The notes beneath the pieces are model-generated. The model was not told the origin of the DNA. It worked only from the letters and a program-made list of their open reading frames with translations, and did no database searches. From positions 186,001 through 250,000 of the forward strand of contig CATQHW010000003.1 of the NCBI GenBank assembly GCA_958296075.1: a stretch of DNA of 64,000 bases, read 5' to 3'. How positions within the stretch are numbered: the first letter of the stretch is position 1; every line of letters begins with the position of its first letter. Position numbers and translations under genes: made by a program. This stretch comes from an uncultured Spirochaetia bacterium. Lineage in GTDB: Bacteria > Spirochaetota > Spirochaetia > SZUA-6 > Bin103. Positions 18,613 to 26,508 of this stretch are shown one piece after another.

Positions 18613-20565
18613 ATGCGAACCAGAAGAATCGATGTGACGCGGCGCGCCGCAGTGGCCGCAGCCGTTGCGGCGCTCTTGATCGCGCCGGCGGCGGTGATGG
18701 CCGACACCAACGCCAAGGTCTACCAGCTCGACGAGTGGGTGAGCATGTCGGGGCCGATCGCCTCGTTCAAGGAGGCGCCCATGCTGGCGAGCATGGTGGC
18801 GGCCGGCGATCTGCCGCCGCTGTCGGAGCGGCTGCCGAGCAACCCGCTGGTGGTCGAGCCGGTCGGCGAGATCGGCCGGTACGGCGGCATGCTGCGCGAG
18901 CTGCGGGCCGAGAACGGGCCGGTCAACGCCAATCACTGGGTCTGGGAGTACTCGGCCGCCTACTCGCCCGACATGAGCTCGATCTTCCCGAACGCGCTGG
19001 CCGGCTGGGAGTGGAACGACGACGTAACGACCATCACGCTGCACCTGCGCGAAGGGATGAAGTGGAGCGACGGCAAGCCGTTCGTCGCCGACGACTTCCT
19101 GTTCTACTGGAACGACATCGGCATGAACGAGGAGTTGAACCCGTCGCCGCCGTCGCAGATGCGGTTCGGCGCCGCCGCCGGCGTCATGGCGAAGATCAGC
19201 GACACCGCGGTGCAGATCGCCTGGGAGGTGCCGGCCGGGCTGTTCGTGGAGTTCATGGCGCGCTGGCGCCCTGCCAACTACGCCCATTCGGAGTACCTGA
19301 AGCAGTTCCATCCGGGCTATGCGTCGATGGAGTCGATCGAGGCGTCGATGAAGGAGGGCGGCTTCGAGACGTGGATCGATCAGTTCACGACGATCTACAA
19401 CCCGCAGAACAGCCCCACCGTGCCGGTGATCGGGCCGTGGAAGGTCGAGGGCATGCCGACCGATCAGGTGATCACCCTGTCGCGCAACCCCTACTACTGG
19501 AAGGTCGATACGGCGGGCAATCAGCTCCCCTACATCGATTCGATCCAGTCGACCGGCGTGCCGCCCGGCGAGGCCGAGCTGCTGAAGATACTGGCCGGCG
19601 AGTCCGACCTGCAGGCGCCGGGCCAATGGGGCGGCATCGACAACCTGATGGTGGTGAACGGGAACGCCGACAGCGCCGGCTATCGCCGCATCCAGTACTG
19701 GTGGCCGGGCGGCGAGCAAGGCCTCATTCTCTTCAACTTCTCGCACCAGGATCCGGTGCTGAAGGATATCCAGAACGACAAGCGGTTCCGCGTCGCGCTG
19801 TCGCACGCCATCGACCGTGACGAGATCAACCAGACCTTCTACAAGGGGCTGGGCGCGCCGTCGCAGCCGACCGTGCAGGCAGGCCCGCCGTTCCACGGCG
19901 AGAACCTGTTCAAGGTCTACCTGGAGCACGACCCGCAGAAGGCCAACGATCTTCTGGACGAGATGGGACTGGACCGGCGCGACGGCGACGGCTACCGCCT
20001 GCGCTCCGACGGCGAGCGCCTGCGCATGCAGATCTACGTGATGCCGCTCGGCCAGAGCAACGAGATCGCCGATCTGTACAAGGACTACTGGCAGGAGATC
20101 GGCATCGAGATCGTCAACCGGGCAGGAACCTGGGACGCGTTCGGCGCGGTGTACAACTCCGGTGAGTTCGACCTCATCATGTTTCCGTTCGGCTTGGCCG
20201 GCCGCCCCATGAATCCGCTGGTACGGGGCGAGGTGGTGCCGGTCGGCACTTGGTTCTCGCCCAACGCGCCGTGGGCCGCGTGGCTGAACAGCGACGGCGC
20301 CGAAGGCGACGAGCCGCCCGAGGCGCTGAAGCGGATCGCCGAGCTGCGCGAGCAGGCGATCAGCCTGTCGGACGAGGCGGAGGTGGTCGCCCTGACGATG
20401 GAGATATTCGCTATCCTGGAAGACGAGCTCTACATGATCGGCGCGGTCCGGCCGCCCACGCAGGACTACTACGGCATCGCCAGCACGGCGCTGGGCAACG
20501 TCCCGGATCCGATCATCGCCGAGCACATCCACGAAGTCCCGGCGCAGTTCTACTTCAAGCAGTAA
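18613..20565 (+). CDS. ABC transporter substrate-binding protein, peptide/SBP_bac_5 family
   Basis: The 650-residue periplasmic binding protein has a signal peptide: basic RTRRIDVTRRAAV, a hydrophobic core, then an AxA-type cleavage near AVMADT. The mature part has the family-5 blocks ITLHLREGMKWSDGKPFVAD and FRVALSHAIDRDEINQ. A strong AAGGAGG at 18596-18602 sits ten bases before ATG 18613, which is why that start was preferred over the ATG at 18604. It would capture peptides or other oligomers for uptake. Two matching ATPase genes follow, but no permeases. Confidence 0.9.
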   Translation: MRTRRIDVTRRAAVAAAVAALLIAPAAVMADTNAKVYQLDEWVSMSGPIASFKEAPMLASMVAAGDLPPLSERLPSNPLVVEPVGEIGRYGGMLRELRAENGPVNANHWVWEYSAAYSPDMSSIFPNALAGWEWNDDVTTITLHLREGMKWSDGKPFVADDFLFYWNDIGMNEELNPSPPSQMRFGAAAGVMAKISDTAVQIAWEVPAGLFVEFMARWRPANYAHSEYLKQFHPGYASMESIEASMKEGGFETWIDQFTTIYNPQNSPTVPVIGPWKVEGMPTDQVITLSRNPYYWKVDTAGNQLPYIDSIQSTGVPPGEAELLKILAGESDLQAPGQWGGIDNLMVVNGNADSAGYRRIQYWWPGGEQGLILFNFSHQDPVLKDIQNDKRFRVALSHAIDRDEINQTFYKGLGAPSQPTVQAGPPFHGENLFKVYLEHDPQKANDLLDEMGLDRRDGDGYRLRSDGERLRMQIYVMPLGQSNEIADLYKDYWQEIGIEIVNRAGTWDAFGAVYNSGEFDLIMFPFGLAGRPMNPLVRGEVVPVGTWFSPNAPWAAWLNSDGAEGDEPPEALKRIAELREQAISLSDEAEVVALTMEIFAILEDELYMIGAVRPPTQDYYGIASTALGNVPDPIIAEHIHEVPAQFYFKQ

Positions 20566-20590
20566 CCGCCGGCAGCACGAAGACCGACCA

Positions 20591-20617
20591 GGGAGGAGGG
20601 AACCGATCCCTCCTCCC
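20591..20617 (+). terminator. strong RNA hairpin after the binding-protein gene
   Basis: GGGAGGAGGGA (20591-20601) pairs perfectly with TCCCTCCTCCC (20607-20617) around a five-base loop, 25 bases after the stop. No T-run follows, so rather than a simple terminator it is probably an attenuating or mRNA-stabilising hairpin that lets the binding protein be made in excess over the ATPases. Confidence 0.6.
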
Positions 20618-20632
20618 CGAAATGACGCTGGA

Positions 20633-20684
20633 CGGATACGGAAACATCAAGGATGCGCTCTCACCAGCATGAACACCGTATCCG
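20633..20684 (+). repeat. inverted repeat in the intercistronic region
   Basis: CGGATACGG (20633-20641) and CCGTATCCG (20676-20684) form a perfect 9-bp stem over a 34-base loop. With the hairpin just upstream it makes a two-stem structured spacer between the binding-protein and ATPase genes. No gene is recognisable in 20566-20780. Confidence 0.4.
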
Positions 20685-20780
20685 CACCGGCTCCTCTCAA
20701 ATAACGCGCAAATTTCTTCGAGACGAGCCTGTCGGTCGTCTGCAATCCGAGACGTAGCGGAGAGCGGAGAAGGTGCAGTT

Positions 20781-21809
20781 TTGAGCGGAACGGAAACCAC
20801 AGACGATCGCGCCGAGCGCAAGACGGTACTCGAGGTCAACGGGCTGCAGACGTACTTTTACACCGACGAAGGCGTCGTCAAGGCGGTCGATGGACTTTCG
20901 TACCGGGTGCGAAAGGGCGAATTCGTCGGTCTGGTAGGCGAAAGCGGCTGCGGCAAGAGCGTGAGTGCAATGTCGGTGCTGCGCCTGATTCCGCATCCGC
21001 CCGGCCTGATCGTGGGCGGCGAGATCCTGTTCGGGGGCGAGGACCTGCTGAAGGTGGACGAGTCGCGGATGCGCGACATCCGTGGCAACCGCATCGCCAT
21101 GGTGTTTCAGGAGCCTACCACCTCCCTCAACCCGGTGCTGACCGTGGGGCGGCAGATCTCCGAGTCGATCGAGCGGCACCGCAACGCCGACAAGGCCACG
21201 GCAATGGCCGAAAGCGTCCGCCTGCTGGAGTTGGTCGGCATTCCCGACCCGGAGCGGCGCATCAAGGACTATCCCTTCCAGTTCTCGGGCGGCATGCAGC
21301 AGCGGGTGATGATCGCCATGGCGTTGAGTTGCAGCCCCGAGCTGCTGATCGCCGACGAACCCACCACCTCCCTGGACGTGACCGTGCAGGCGCAACTTCT
21401 GGAGGTCGTCGCCGACCTGCGGGAGCAGCTCGACATGGCCGGTATCATCATCACCCACAACCTGGGGCTGGTGGCGCGCTACGTCGACCGCGTCAACGTG
21501 ATGTACGCCGGCAAGCTGGTGGAGTCGGGCGCCACCGACGTCATATTCGCCGAACCCAAGCATCCCTATACCATCGGCCTGATGGCGTCGGTGCCGCGCC
21601 TCGACAGCCCGCGCAAAGTGGCGCCGCGCGCCATCGAAGGGTCGCCGCCCAACTTGGCGCACCTGCCTGACGGCTGCCCGTTTGCGCCGCGCTGCTCGTT
21701 CGCGATGGACCGGTGCCGCGAGGAGCAGCCACAACTGGAGCCGGTCAGCGACGGCCACTATCGGAGCTGCTTCTACGATGCGAGCAAGCTGGAGAAGGTG
21801 ATGGTATGA
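20781..21809 (+). CDS. peptide ABC transporter ATP-binding protein, DppD/OppD type
   Basis: This 342-residue ATPase starts with TTG, preceded by GGAGAAGG at suitable spacing. Walker A is [15 protein letters not shown] near residues 50-64, the signature is [17 protein letters not shown] near 168-184, and Walker B is [13 protein letters not shown] near 188-200. The C-terminal oligopeptide-transporter domain has four cysteines in [17 protein letters not shown], which in this family can bind an iron-sulfur cluster. It pairs with the following ATPase, whose ATG overlaps its stop. Energises import of the ligand bound by the upstream periplasmic protein. Confidence 0.93.
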   Translation: MSGTETTDDRAERKTVLEVNGLQTYFYTDEGVVKAVDGLSYRVRKGEFVGLVGESGCGKSVSAMSVLRLIPHPPGLIVGGEILFGGEDLLKVDESRMRDIRGNRIAMVFQEPTTSLNPVLTVGRQISESIERHRNADKATAMAESVRLLELVGIPDPERRIKDYPFQFSGGMQQRVMIAMALSCSPELLIADEPTTSLDVTVQAQLLEVVADLREQLDMAGIIITHNLGLVARYVDRVNVMYAGKLVESGATDVIFAEPKHPYTIGLMASVPRLDSPRKVAPRAIEGSPPNLAHLPDGCPFAPRCSFAMDRCREEQPQLEPVSDGHYRSCFYDASKLEKVMV

Positions 21810-22804
21810 GTGACGGCAGCAACGGCGCCGAACACCTTCTGGAGGTAAGGAATCTGATCAAGTACTACCCCGTTACCGCCGGCGTGCTGCGCCGCAAGGT
21901 GGGCGACGTCAAGGCGGTGGACGGGGTCAGCTTTTCCATCGAGCCGGGCGAAACCCTGGGACTGGTGGGCGAAAGCGGCTGCGGCAAGACCACCACCGGA
22001 CGCTGCATCCTGCAACTGCAGGAGATCACCTCCGGCGAGGTAATGTTCCAGGGCCAGGACCTGACGAAGATGAAAGGCGAGGCGCTGCGCTGCATGCGGC
22101 GCCACATGCAGCTCATCTTCCAGGATCCCTTTGCCTCTCTCGACCCGCGCATGACCGCCGGCGACATCGTCGGCGAGCCGCTGCGCGTGCACGACATCGC
22201 CCAGGGGAAGCGGTATCGGCAGCAGGTCTTGGAACTGCTGAGCATGGTGGAGCTGTCGCCCACCGTCGCCGGCCGCTATCCGCACGAATTCAGCGGCGGC
22301 CAGCGCCAGCGCCTCGGCATCGCGCGCGCGCTGGCGGTGCGGCCGGCGTTCATCGTCTGCGACGAACCGGTGTCGGCCCTCGACGTCTCCATTCAGGCGC
22401 AGATCATCACGCTGCTGATGCGGCTGCGCGACGAGTTCCACCTCACCTACCTGTTCATCGCGCACGACTTGGCGGTGGTGCGCAACATCAGCGACCGGGT
22501 GGCGGTGATGTATCTCGGCAAGATCATGGAGATTACCACCAGCGACCGACTGTACGACGAACCGCGGCATCCCTACACCATCTCGCTGCTGTCCGCGGTG
22601 CCGATTCCCGATCCGGTGGTCGACCGCACCCGGGAGCGGATCATCCTGAAGGGGGACGTGCCGAGCCCGATGAATCCGCCGAGCGGCTGCCCGTTTCACA
22701 CCCGCTGCCCGCACGCAGAGGAGATATGCAAGAGCCGGGTGCCCGAGCTGAAGCCAACCGGTCCCAACCACTGGACCGCCTGCCATCTGGTCGAGGCAGC
22801 CTGA
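21806..22804 (+). CDS. peptide ABC transporter ATP-binding protein, DppF/OppF type
   Basis: The 332-residue second ATPase of the pair starts at the ATG at 21806 overlapping the previous TGA. Walker [17 protein letters not shown]-loop [16 protein letters not shown], signature [17 protein letters not shown] and Walker [14 protein letters not shown] are all present. The C-terminal domain again ends with a cysteine cluster ([16 protein letters not shown]). D and F ATPases normally form a heterodimer. Here the operon goes binding protein, D, F, without B and C permeases, so the channel must be encoded elsewhere; the permease pair at the left edge of the window is one possibility, about 17 kb away. 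Confidence 0.93.
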   Translation: MSDGSNGAEHLLEVRNLIKYYPVTAGVLRRKVGDVKAVDGVSFSIEPGETLGLVGESGCGKTTTGRCILQLQEITSGEVMFQGQDLTKMKGEALRCMRRHMQLIFQDPFASLDPRMTAGDIVGEPLRVHDIAQGKRYRQQVLELLSMVELSPTVAGRYPHEFSGGQRQRLGIARALAVRPAFIVCDEPVSALDVSIQAQIITLLMRLRDEFHLTYLFIAHDLAVVRNISDRVAVMYLGKIMEITTSDRLYDEPRHPYTISLLSAVPIPDPVVDRTRERIILKGDVPSPMNPPSGCPFHTRCPHAEEICKSRVPELKPTGPNHWTACHLVEAA

Positions 22805-22842
22805 TCACACCGCGCATCGGCCAGTCGTGAAGGGCAAGGAGA

Positions 22843-22862
22843 CCGGCTCGACAAAGAGCCGG
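22843..22862. terminator. hairpin between convergent genes
   Basis: CCGGCTC (22843-22849) and GAGCCGG (22856-22862) form a perfect 7-bp stem with a six-base loop between the ends of the dppF-type gene and the oppositely directed oxygenase gene. No T-run is present; position suggests a bidirectional terminator. Confidence 0.4.
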
Positions 22863-22931
22863 ACGCGGGGCGTATCGCGGGGCGCACCGCAACGCGGGCC
22901 TTCGCGGCGGCCGCTCGGGCGGGGGTCTACG

Positions 22932-23717
22932 TCACTGCGGGGCGCCGTCCATCAGGGCGTCGAACTCGTCGTCCGATAACAGGTTGTCGTCCCGGTCGAG
23001 CTGGTAGGCGATCGCGTAGGCGCCGCGGTTCACGCCGCTCAGGTTGGGTTCGCCGCGGTGCCACGTGTAGTTCGTGAAGAAGTACGCGTCGCCCGGTCCG
23101 CCGGGGATCAGGTCTTCGCGCGAGTCGTCCACGGCATCCAGGGCTATCCGCTTGCGCTGGTACTTCGCGCCGTCGCGGCCGTGCTGGGGGACCTGGTCCC
23201 AATACAACTCGTGGTACTGGATACGCCAGATCGCGTGCGTGCCCGGCTGGAAGCCGAGCGCGATGGCGCCGCGCTCCACCTGATCGAGCGCGATCCAGCA
23301 GTTGAGGCACACCTTCGGGCGCAGCTTCCAGTAGAAGCAGTCCTGGTGGTAGAAGCTGCGCCCGGCCCGGTACACCGCCGGCTTGAAGATCGTCTGGTCG
23401 GTATAGCGCTTGACCGGTCCCCCGAGCAACGCCTCCATGGCGCCGACCAGCTTGGGATTGCCGGTGAAGTCGTCGAAGACCGATTCGATCATCGACGGCA
23501 GTTGCAGCGAGCCGGATCGGTAGTTGCCGCCGGGCGTGTCCCGGTCCTCGGGATCCCAGCTCTGCAGGTGCCGGTGCGGCCAGCCGTAGTCGTGATAGCC
23601 GTTCCAGAGCTCCTCGATCCGCGTCCGCACCGGCTTGGTTTCCGTTTCGTTGAGCAATCCGCGGACGACGCAGTAGCCGTCGCGATCGAGTTGCCCCTTG
23701 TGCGCTTCCGTGACCAT
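22932..23717 (-). CDS. phytanoyl-CoA dioxygenase (PhyH) family protein
   Basis: The 261-residue Fe(II)/2OG dioxygenase begins MVTEAHKGQLDRDGYCVVRG, the usual PhyH N-terminus. Iron ligands appear as the H-x-D in FYHQDCFYWK near residues 130-140 and a distal His in NYTWHRGEPN near 220. ATG 23717 was chosen because AAGGAGGG lies five bases ahead. A further in-frame ATG at 23768, which overlaps the stop of the upstream Gfo/Idh gene, would add 17 residues and cannot be excluded. The family hydroxylates diverse small molecules. Coupling with a Gfo/Idh dehydrogenase suggests a short catabolic pathway for a sugar- or osmolyte-like compound. Confidence 0.85.
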   Translation of the reverse strand: MVTEAHKGQLDRDGYCVVRGLLNETETKPVRTRIEELWNGYHDYGWPHRHLQSWDPEDRDTPGGNYRSGSLQLPSMIESVFDDFTGNPKLVGAMEALLGGPVKRYTDQTIFKPAVYRAGRSFYHQDCFYWKLRPKVCLNCWIALDQVERGAIALGFQPGTHAIWRIQYHELYWDQVPQHGRDGAKYQRKRIALDAVDDSREDLIPGGPGDAYFFTNYTWHRGEPNLSGVNRGAYAIAYQLDRDDNLLSDDEFDALMDGAPQ

Positions 23718-23767
23718 GACGCCCTCCTTCGACGTGTGTCCCGTGTCCGTATCGGCGACGATCGCCA

Positions 23768-25015
23768 TCAGTTCTTCCCGTATCCCATTTCGTCCCAGAC
23801 CTCCCCGGCCCGGGCCTTCGCCTGGGGCGTGGGCTCCCGTGCCGCCGTAATGCTGGGCGGCGCATCCGGAGGCTCGACGCCTCCCGGCCACGGCGACCAG
23901 GTGTCATGCTGTATTTTCGCCCTCTGCGCCTCGTCGGCGAAGTCGGGGACCTCGACCGGTTGACCGTGCCGGAGAGCGCTCTTCCACGCCAAGATGCCGA
24001 CCGAACTCATCCCCACCGCCCGATATACGTCCAGGAACGGCCGCTCGCCCGACCTGATCGCCCGCGCGAAGTGGTGGTTGGTCCAGAAGTCCCCGCCGCC
24101 GTGGCCGGCCCGCTCGGCCAGCTCGGCGTGCTCCGGCCACTCGGGGAGGTACGAACGCTCCAGCGGCTGATTGGGCCACCGGTTCCATGGCTCGTGCCAC
24201 ACGCGCACGTGGCCGGGACCGAAGTAGCCCGGCCCGCGGGCGATCTCCATCGCCCCGCGCGTGCCGTGCACGCGGTACCAGTTGCTGTGCCCCGGCAGCA
24301 CCAGACCGAAGATGCGGAACACCGAGCCGTCGTCCATGCGGCACAGGATCACCGAGCCGGGATCGCCGCGGCGCATGGAGAGCTCGTCGACCTCCGGCGC
24401 GGCGATGGAAAGCGCGTTGACGGTCCGCGGCATCGATCCGGTGACGTACACCAGCGGCGCCAGCGCATGGGTGCAGTAGTAGGTCGACGGCAGCCAGTTG
24501 CGCCAGTGATGCTCGCCGGGAGCCAGGCGCAGGCGCGCGTCCGGCTCCATGGGGTGGTTGTACTCGCCCTCCGCATAGGTGACCCGGCCGATCTCGCCGG
24601 TTCGGTACAGCCGGCGCATCTCCTGGCTGAAGACCGTATAGCAGTAGTTCTCGGCGAGCATGTAGATGCAGCCGGAGCGCTCCGCCGCCCGGCAGAGCGC
24701 CACGCCCTGGGCGATCGTGCCATTCGCCGACGTCTCGCTCAGCACGTGCTTGCCGGCGTCGAGCGCCTTGACCGCGAACGGCGCGTGCTCGTGGAAGTAG
24801 TTGGCCAGGATCACCGCATCCAGGTCGTACTCCAGAAAGGCGTCGTACTCGGTGAAGGTGGCGACCCCGTAGGTGCGGCCGGCCGCCCGCAGGCGCTCCT
24901 CCCACACGTCGCAGATGGCGACCAGCTTCATCCCCACCGCCTCGGTGGCGCCCTTGATGAAGCTTTCGCCGCGGCGCACGCCGACCACGCCGACCCGTAT
25001 CTCACCGTCGCGCAC
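23768..25015 (-). CDS. Gfo/Idh/MocA-family oxidoreductase
   Basis: The 415-residue NAD(P)-dependent dehydrogenase has an N-terminal Rossmann segment IRVGVVGVRRGESF, an acidic strand end AICDVWEE and HEHAPFAVKALDAGKHVLSE, which covers the family's conserved H/G-K block. NYCYTVFSQEMRRL and EGEYNH follow. GTG 25015 was preferred because GGAGAGG is six bases ahead; ATG 25042 would add nine residues. Members oxidise sugars, inositols or related alcohols. Its 5' end overlaps a truncated paralogue by 14 bases, and the PhyH gene lies downstream in the same direction. Confidence 0.85.
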   Translation of the reverse strand: MRDGEIRVGVVGVRRGESFIKGATEAVGMKLVAICDVWEERLRAAGRTYGVATFTEYDAFLEYDLDAVILANYFHEHAPFAVKALDAGKHVLSETSANGTIAQGVALCRAAERSGCIYMLAENYCYTVFSQEMRRLYRTGEIGRVTYAEGEYNHPMEPDARLRLAPGEHHWRNWLPSTYYCTHALAPLVYVTGSMPRTVNALSIAAPEVDELSMRRGDPGSVILCRMDDGSVFRIFGLVLPGHSNWYRVHGTRGAMEIARGPGYFGPGHVRVWHEPWNRWPNQPLERSYLPEWPEHAELAERAGHGGGDFWTNHHFARAIRSGERPFLDVYRAVGMSSVGILAWKSALRHGQPVEVPDFADEAQRAKIQHDTWSPWPGGVEPPDAPPSITAAREPTPQAKARAGEVWDEMGYGKN

Positions 25016-25517
25016 GGAACCCTCTCCGGCTCGGCGGGGCATCGCCCCAGTCCGGGACGTCCAACAGCTCGCCGTCGCGCAACGCCGACTTGTGGGCCAT
25101 CACGCCGGGCGCCATGTAGCGCACCGCCTCCCAGACGTTGATCGCCGGGATGCGGTCGGCTGCCACCGCGTCGACAAACTCGTGCACCAGGTACGCATGC
25201 GACCCGCCGTGGCCGCCGTAGGCGTCCGAGCCAGTGCCGTCCCGGTACGCCTGCACCACTTCGTCCGGGAGCGGGTCGCGCATCTCGTCCACCGTCACGG
25301 AGGCGGCCCCTTCCAGGTCGACCCAGGTCATGTCCTTGTAGCTCGCGCGGGTGCCGAAGATCCGAAAGGTCTCGGTCTCGTGGTGGCCGACCTGCCGGAA
25401 CTCGCAGATGCGGCACACGGCGCCGTTGGACATCCGAAACTGCGCGGTTTCGAGCTTGATACGCCTCCACAACGCCGCCCGCGGCGTCGGCTTGGTCAGG
25501 GTGGAAGCCGTGGACAC
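25002..25517 (-). pseudogene. Gfo/Idh/MocA-family protein, C-terminal half only
   Basis: The 171-residue reading frame corresponds only to the substrate-binding C-terminal domain of a Gfo/Idh protein. It includes TAQFRMSNGAVCRICEFRQV, ETFRIFGTRASYKDMTW, HAYLVHEFVDAVAADRIPAI and a typical ending AHKSALRDGELLDVPDWG. The N-terminal Rossmann domain, with its nucleotide-binding glycine motif and catalytic KP segment, is absent. The frame begins just three bases from the end of the upstream signalling gene, so the 5' half was removed by a deletion joining it to that operon. It probably has no enzymatic activity. Confidence 0.7.
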
Positions 25518-25519
25518 CG

Positions 25520-25957
25520 CTAGGCCGTCTTGGCCGTCTTGCTGGTTTTCATGAAGAGACGGTTGCGGCCATCCTCATAGCGGTAGTCGATGTCGTCCAT
25601 CATCTCCCGCACCAGATGGATGCCCAGGCCGCCCACCGGGCGCTCGTCGAGCGGCGCATCGGTATCCGGTTGCGGAGCTTCGGACAGCGGGTCGAAGCGC
25701 GGCCCGTCGTCTACGATCTCGATGCTGACGGTGTCCGCCTCGCAGACTACGATCACTTCCAGCTCGCTCGCGCCGGCCGATCGGCCGTGGGTCATGACGT
25801 TGAGGGTCATCTCCTCCAGCACCAGGTTCATGCGGAACAGGAACTCCGGGGACCACTGCTCGCGCTCCCCCAGCTCCTCGATGGCGCCGGTCACGTCGGC
25901 CAGCCGTTCGGGGTGCGGCTCCAGCCGCAGATGCAGGTCGGCGCCCGCTTCGCTCAT
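25520..25957 (-). CDS. RsbW-like anti-sigma factor/serine kinase (HATPase_c_2)
   Basis: The 145-residue GHKL-fold ATP-binding protein has the N-box FLFRMNLVLEEMTLNVMTHG near residues 40-59, the G1 box VSIEIVDDGPRFDP near 77-90 and the G2 box RPVGGLGIHLVREMMDDIDY near 107-126. These are the ATP-binding blocks of RsbW/SpoIIAB-type partner-switching kinases, which phosphorylate a STAS antagonist and bind a target protein. Start chosen at ATG 25957. It is the last gene of a six-gene minus-strand operon, after the STAS gene and the SpoIIE phosphatase, completing a switch. No sigma factor is nearby, so its target is unknown. Confidence 0.87.
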   Translation of the reverse strand: MSEAGADLHLRLEPHPERLADVTGAIEELGEREQWSPEFLFRMNLVLEEMTLNVMTHGRSAGASELEVIVVCEADTVSIEIVDDGPRFDPLSEAPQPDTDAPLDERPVGGLGIHLVREMMDDIDYRYEDGRNRLFMKTSKTAKTA

Positions 25958-26026
25958 GCGCCACTCCTTACCGCCGGGGCTGCGCACCCTGCGGCCGATC
26001 GTTGGCCCCACGGAACATCAAAGCGG

Positions 26027-26365
26027 TCAGGCGCTCACCGCCTGGGTCGCCTCTTCCCGGGAAGCGTGGACCTGGATGATGCGGTCGAAACCGCTGATCT
26101 CGAAGACTTCCTGGATCGACGGCGACAGCGAGCAGATGGCGAACTTGGCCTGCTGCCGCTGCAGCCGCCGCGCCAGAAGCAACGTCGCCCGAAGCCCGGA
26201 ACTGCTGATGTAGGTCAGCTTGCCCATGTCCAGGACCACCGCGCGATCATCGTCGTCGATCGCCTCTTCGAACTGGTCCTGGAACTCCTGGGAATTGCTG
26301 CCATCGATACGACCGTCGACAGCCACGACCAGCGCACTGCCGTCACGCTCACTGTTTACTTCCAC
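26027..26365 (-). CDS. STAS-domain anti-sigma factor antagonist
   Basis: The 112-residue SpoIIAA/RsbV-like protein starts at GTG with GGAGAAGG five bases ahead. Beta strands MEVNSERDGSALVVAVDGRI open the fold. The phosphorylated-serine segment is LDMGKLTYISSSGLRATLLL near residues 45-64, where SSSG holds the acceptor serine. In a partner switch it is phosphorylated by the RsbW-like kinase encoded 69 bases downstream and dephosphorylated by the SpoIIE-type phosphatase encoded upstream. Confidence 0.92.
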   Translation of the reverse strand: MEVNSERDGSALVVAVDGRIDGSNSQEFQDQFEEAIDDDDRAVVLDMGKLTYISSSGLRATLLLARRLQRQQAKFAICSLSPSIQEVFEISGFDRIIQVHASREEATQAVSA

Positions 26366-26508
26366 TTATCCTTCTCCCTGTCATGAGTTATGACTTGCGC
26401 CGCCGTTCGGCAGCGCCGCCATGACGCCGGGGCGACGCTGCGCCGCGGCCCCGATGATGGTCGATGATACCCGGCAGGTCGACCGGACGCGACCGCCACC
26501 GGCTCCGC

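Noticed and set aside
18556..20532. Minus-strand 658-codon frame opposite the substrate-binding protein gene
   Set aside because: Composition typical of a codon-position shadow (Leu/Arg/Val/His-rich), no domain; the plus-strand gene has signal peptide and family motifs.
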